A DNA stretch of 64,000 nucleotides from the NCBI RefSeq assembly GCF_001625305.1, contig NW_017804231.1, positions 896,429 through 960,428 of the forward strand, in the 5' to 3' direction. A program made the translations under genes and the position numbers. The notes below the pieces were generated by a model that saw only the letters and a program-made list of their open reading frames with translations, was not told the origin of the DNA and did no database searches. This DNA comes from Branchiostoma belcheri. Taxonomy: Eukaryota; Chordata; Leptocardii; Amphioxiformes; Branchiostomatidae. Shown one piece after another: positions 62,519-64,000 of this stretch; positions within the stretch are counted from its first letter, which is position 1, and each line of letters starts with the position of its first letter.

Positions 62519-64000
62519 GGTCGTGTTTAAGGATGACATCCTGTCTATAGTTTGCAAATGTTGTGTCGGAAAAAAACATTGTCCGCAAGGGGAAAAATTC
62601 TGATGCAATGCTGACTAAACATCCAAAGAAAACTGCGAAAACTCCGGGCTGTAGGTTCTGCCGGCATATACCAGTCGACGGAGCCAAGATAAGAACATGG
62701 GACCGATTCAGGATCGCCGTCACCATTTCTGCTCGCAGATCATGCTGTGGAACTTTTTAACACGTATCACGGAAAAACAACTGGAGGAGGCTGGAATTAC
62801 ACACAAAATAGAATTCCAAACGCAGAAGTAGATTAATTAGGACTGGGATTAGAACCATACACCTGTATGACACATTACAGTGAACCATACTCCACTCCAT
62901 GGAGATGGACATCTTTTCGTTGCCACACCCATGGGTGAGAGGTCTACACGATCCACGCCTTTCTGACAGTTTCATCAGATCCTTTTCGGGGACAAAGAGT
63001 TGGCCACGCCCTGCTCCACTGACTGGGGTATGTTCCACCAGCACAAGGAGTGGTCCCGCCAGGGGACACTGCAAAACAACATATCTAAACAAACATCCAA
63101 TCAATCTCCTGTCAATCATGTGTTTACTGTACTGGAGACTGTACTATCTTAAACTCTCATATAGGGGTGGACGATTACTTCTTGTTTTTTCTCTTCTTGG
63201 TTTATCCTACAAGCTATTAGACTCCTACATACCAGCAGTGTTGATTCTGTAAATCGTACACAGTTTAAATTTGTTTCTTTTCTTGCATTCTTCGTATCTT
63301 TTCCCTCTACTTATCATTTCATCCCCCGCCTCTTTAAGGAATGTAACATTCCTTGTCAAAAATGTTTTTAAAATGGCCTTGGAGTCTTGGACACTTGACA
63401 TGACTGTGCGTGTGTACAGAGCAGTTCTGGTGCACTTGTTCAAACAGTTGTAACCGTAAGTATGGTCGAACGTATTCATAGGGCAGTTCTGGTGCACCTG
63501 TAACCGTATGATTGGTCATATGTATGGATTAGCTCTGGTACACTTAAAACCGTGAGTATGATTGGACGTGTGTATAGAGAAGTTCTGATGATGCACTTGT
63601 AACCATGAGTATGATTGGGCTATGTATAGAGTAGTTCTGGTGCACTTGTAACCACGAGTATGATCGGACGTATACATACATGTAGATTGTAGAGGTACTG
63701 TAGTTCTGACGTGAGGTGTAGTATGGGAATGTGATCAACGCTAAGGTTCTATTCAAAGCGGGTAACCATAGCAAAGAAGTTGTCAGTCAGCAAGTATGAG
63801 GGAAGCATTTCAGATTAATGGTAGACGTTACCTTGAACGAACAACACTCTTTTTCCAACCTTGTTTATTCCTTAACCTTGTCTAACCTCAGGTAGCATCA
63901 GTTACCTTAGCCAGGAGATTTTGTTTTAGTTTGATTGAGACCCTGTTACATGAGTACATTTGGCTTAAAGCAACACGATTAATGCATTAAACATTACTGG
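62519..64000. other. Right-end region without a supported gene
   Basis: A minus-strand open frame at 62757-63119 contains GPLLVLVEHTPVSG, faintly like the hinge region of a tyrosine kinase domain (GPLxVLVE), but no further kinase motif follows. It is at best a decayed exon. The rest is AT-rich with a tandem repeat at about 63410-63715. Confidence 0.35.
63410..63715. repeat. Degenerate tandem repeat, about 60-bp unit, about five copies
   Basis: Landmarks AGTTCTGGTGCACTTGT, then AACCGTGAGTATGATTGG and GTGTATAGAG recur with small indels. Confidence 0.75.

Noticed and set aside
62757-63119. Possible tyrosine kinase exon (GPLLVLVEHTP)
   Set aside because: Only one weak motif; no catalytic loop, DFG or flanking exons are visible.

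Overview
The window is animal nuclear DNA: intron-rich genes with GT-AG and a few GC-AG introns, long UTRs, and transposon debris. Gene content (N-WASP, an ANKRD11/12 protein, an H-type lectin, invertebrate-type lysozymes, an expanded ZNFX1 family) points to an invertebrate deuterostome, most likely a lancelet (Branchiostoma). The species call is inference. Exon coordinates were worked out by hand from splice sites, reading-phase continuity and recalled family sequence; no alignment was run.

Layout. (1) 1-2622 (+): the C-terminal half of an ANKRD11/ANKRD12 orthologue, cut by the left edge. (2) 4695-7649 (-): complete nine-exon NDUFV2 of mitochondrial complex I. (3) 8325-11389 (+): an ubiquitin-like plus ankyrin protein resembling ANKRD60, head-to-head with NDUFV2, with an unresolved frame change near its end. 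(4) 12905-18082 (-), 28581-36269 (-) and 42291-50036 (+): three ZNFX1-like genes, called A, B and C here. These are superfamily-1 RNA helicases with NFX1-type zinc fingers, related to the vertebrate antiviral RNA sensor. A and B are tandem copies; B and C are divergent. (5) 21525-27194 (+): a type II membrane protein with a heptad-repeat stalk and a C-terminal H-type lectin domain, lying between A and B; a young LTR retrotransposon (22836-25618) sits in its third intron. (6) 51335-56200 (-): N-WASP (WASL), with an assembly gap and a frame break in its poly-proline exon. (7) 58054-59165 (+): an i-type lysozyme gene, followed by a tandem copy (60809-61747) disabled by a 4-bp deletion. (8) 62520-64000: mostly non-coding, with a degenerate tandem repeat.

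How the parts relate. The left part is housekeeping or regulatory (ANKRD11/12, NDUFV2, ANKRD60-like), and the ANKRD12-NDUFV2 neighbourhood is also found in human. The middle and right parts look like a defence-rich accessory region: three ZNFX1 paralogues, a surface lectin and duplicated lysozymes. The ZNFX1 copies differ in module content. C has the full vertebrate-like layout (RGG, N-terminal helical region, helicase, NFX1 fingers, RZ finger). B has lost the RZ finger. A has lost the N-terminal region, several zinc-finger modules and the RZ finger. C carries a one-base frame break before its helicase core. The sequence upstream of these genes repeatedly carries a composite TGACGT...CGAAACT motif, which could be an ATF/IRF-type regulatory element.
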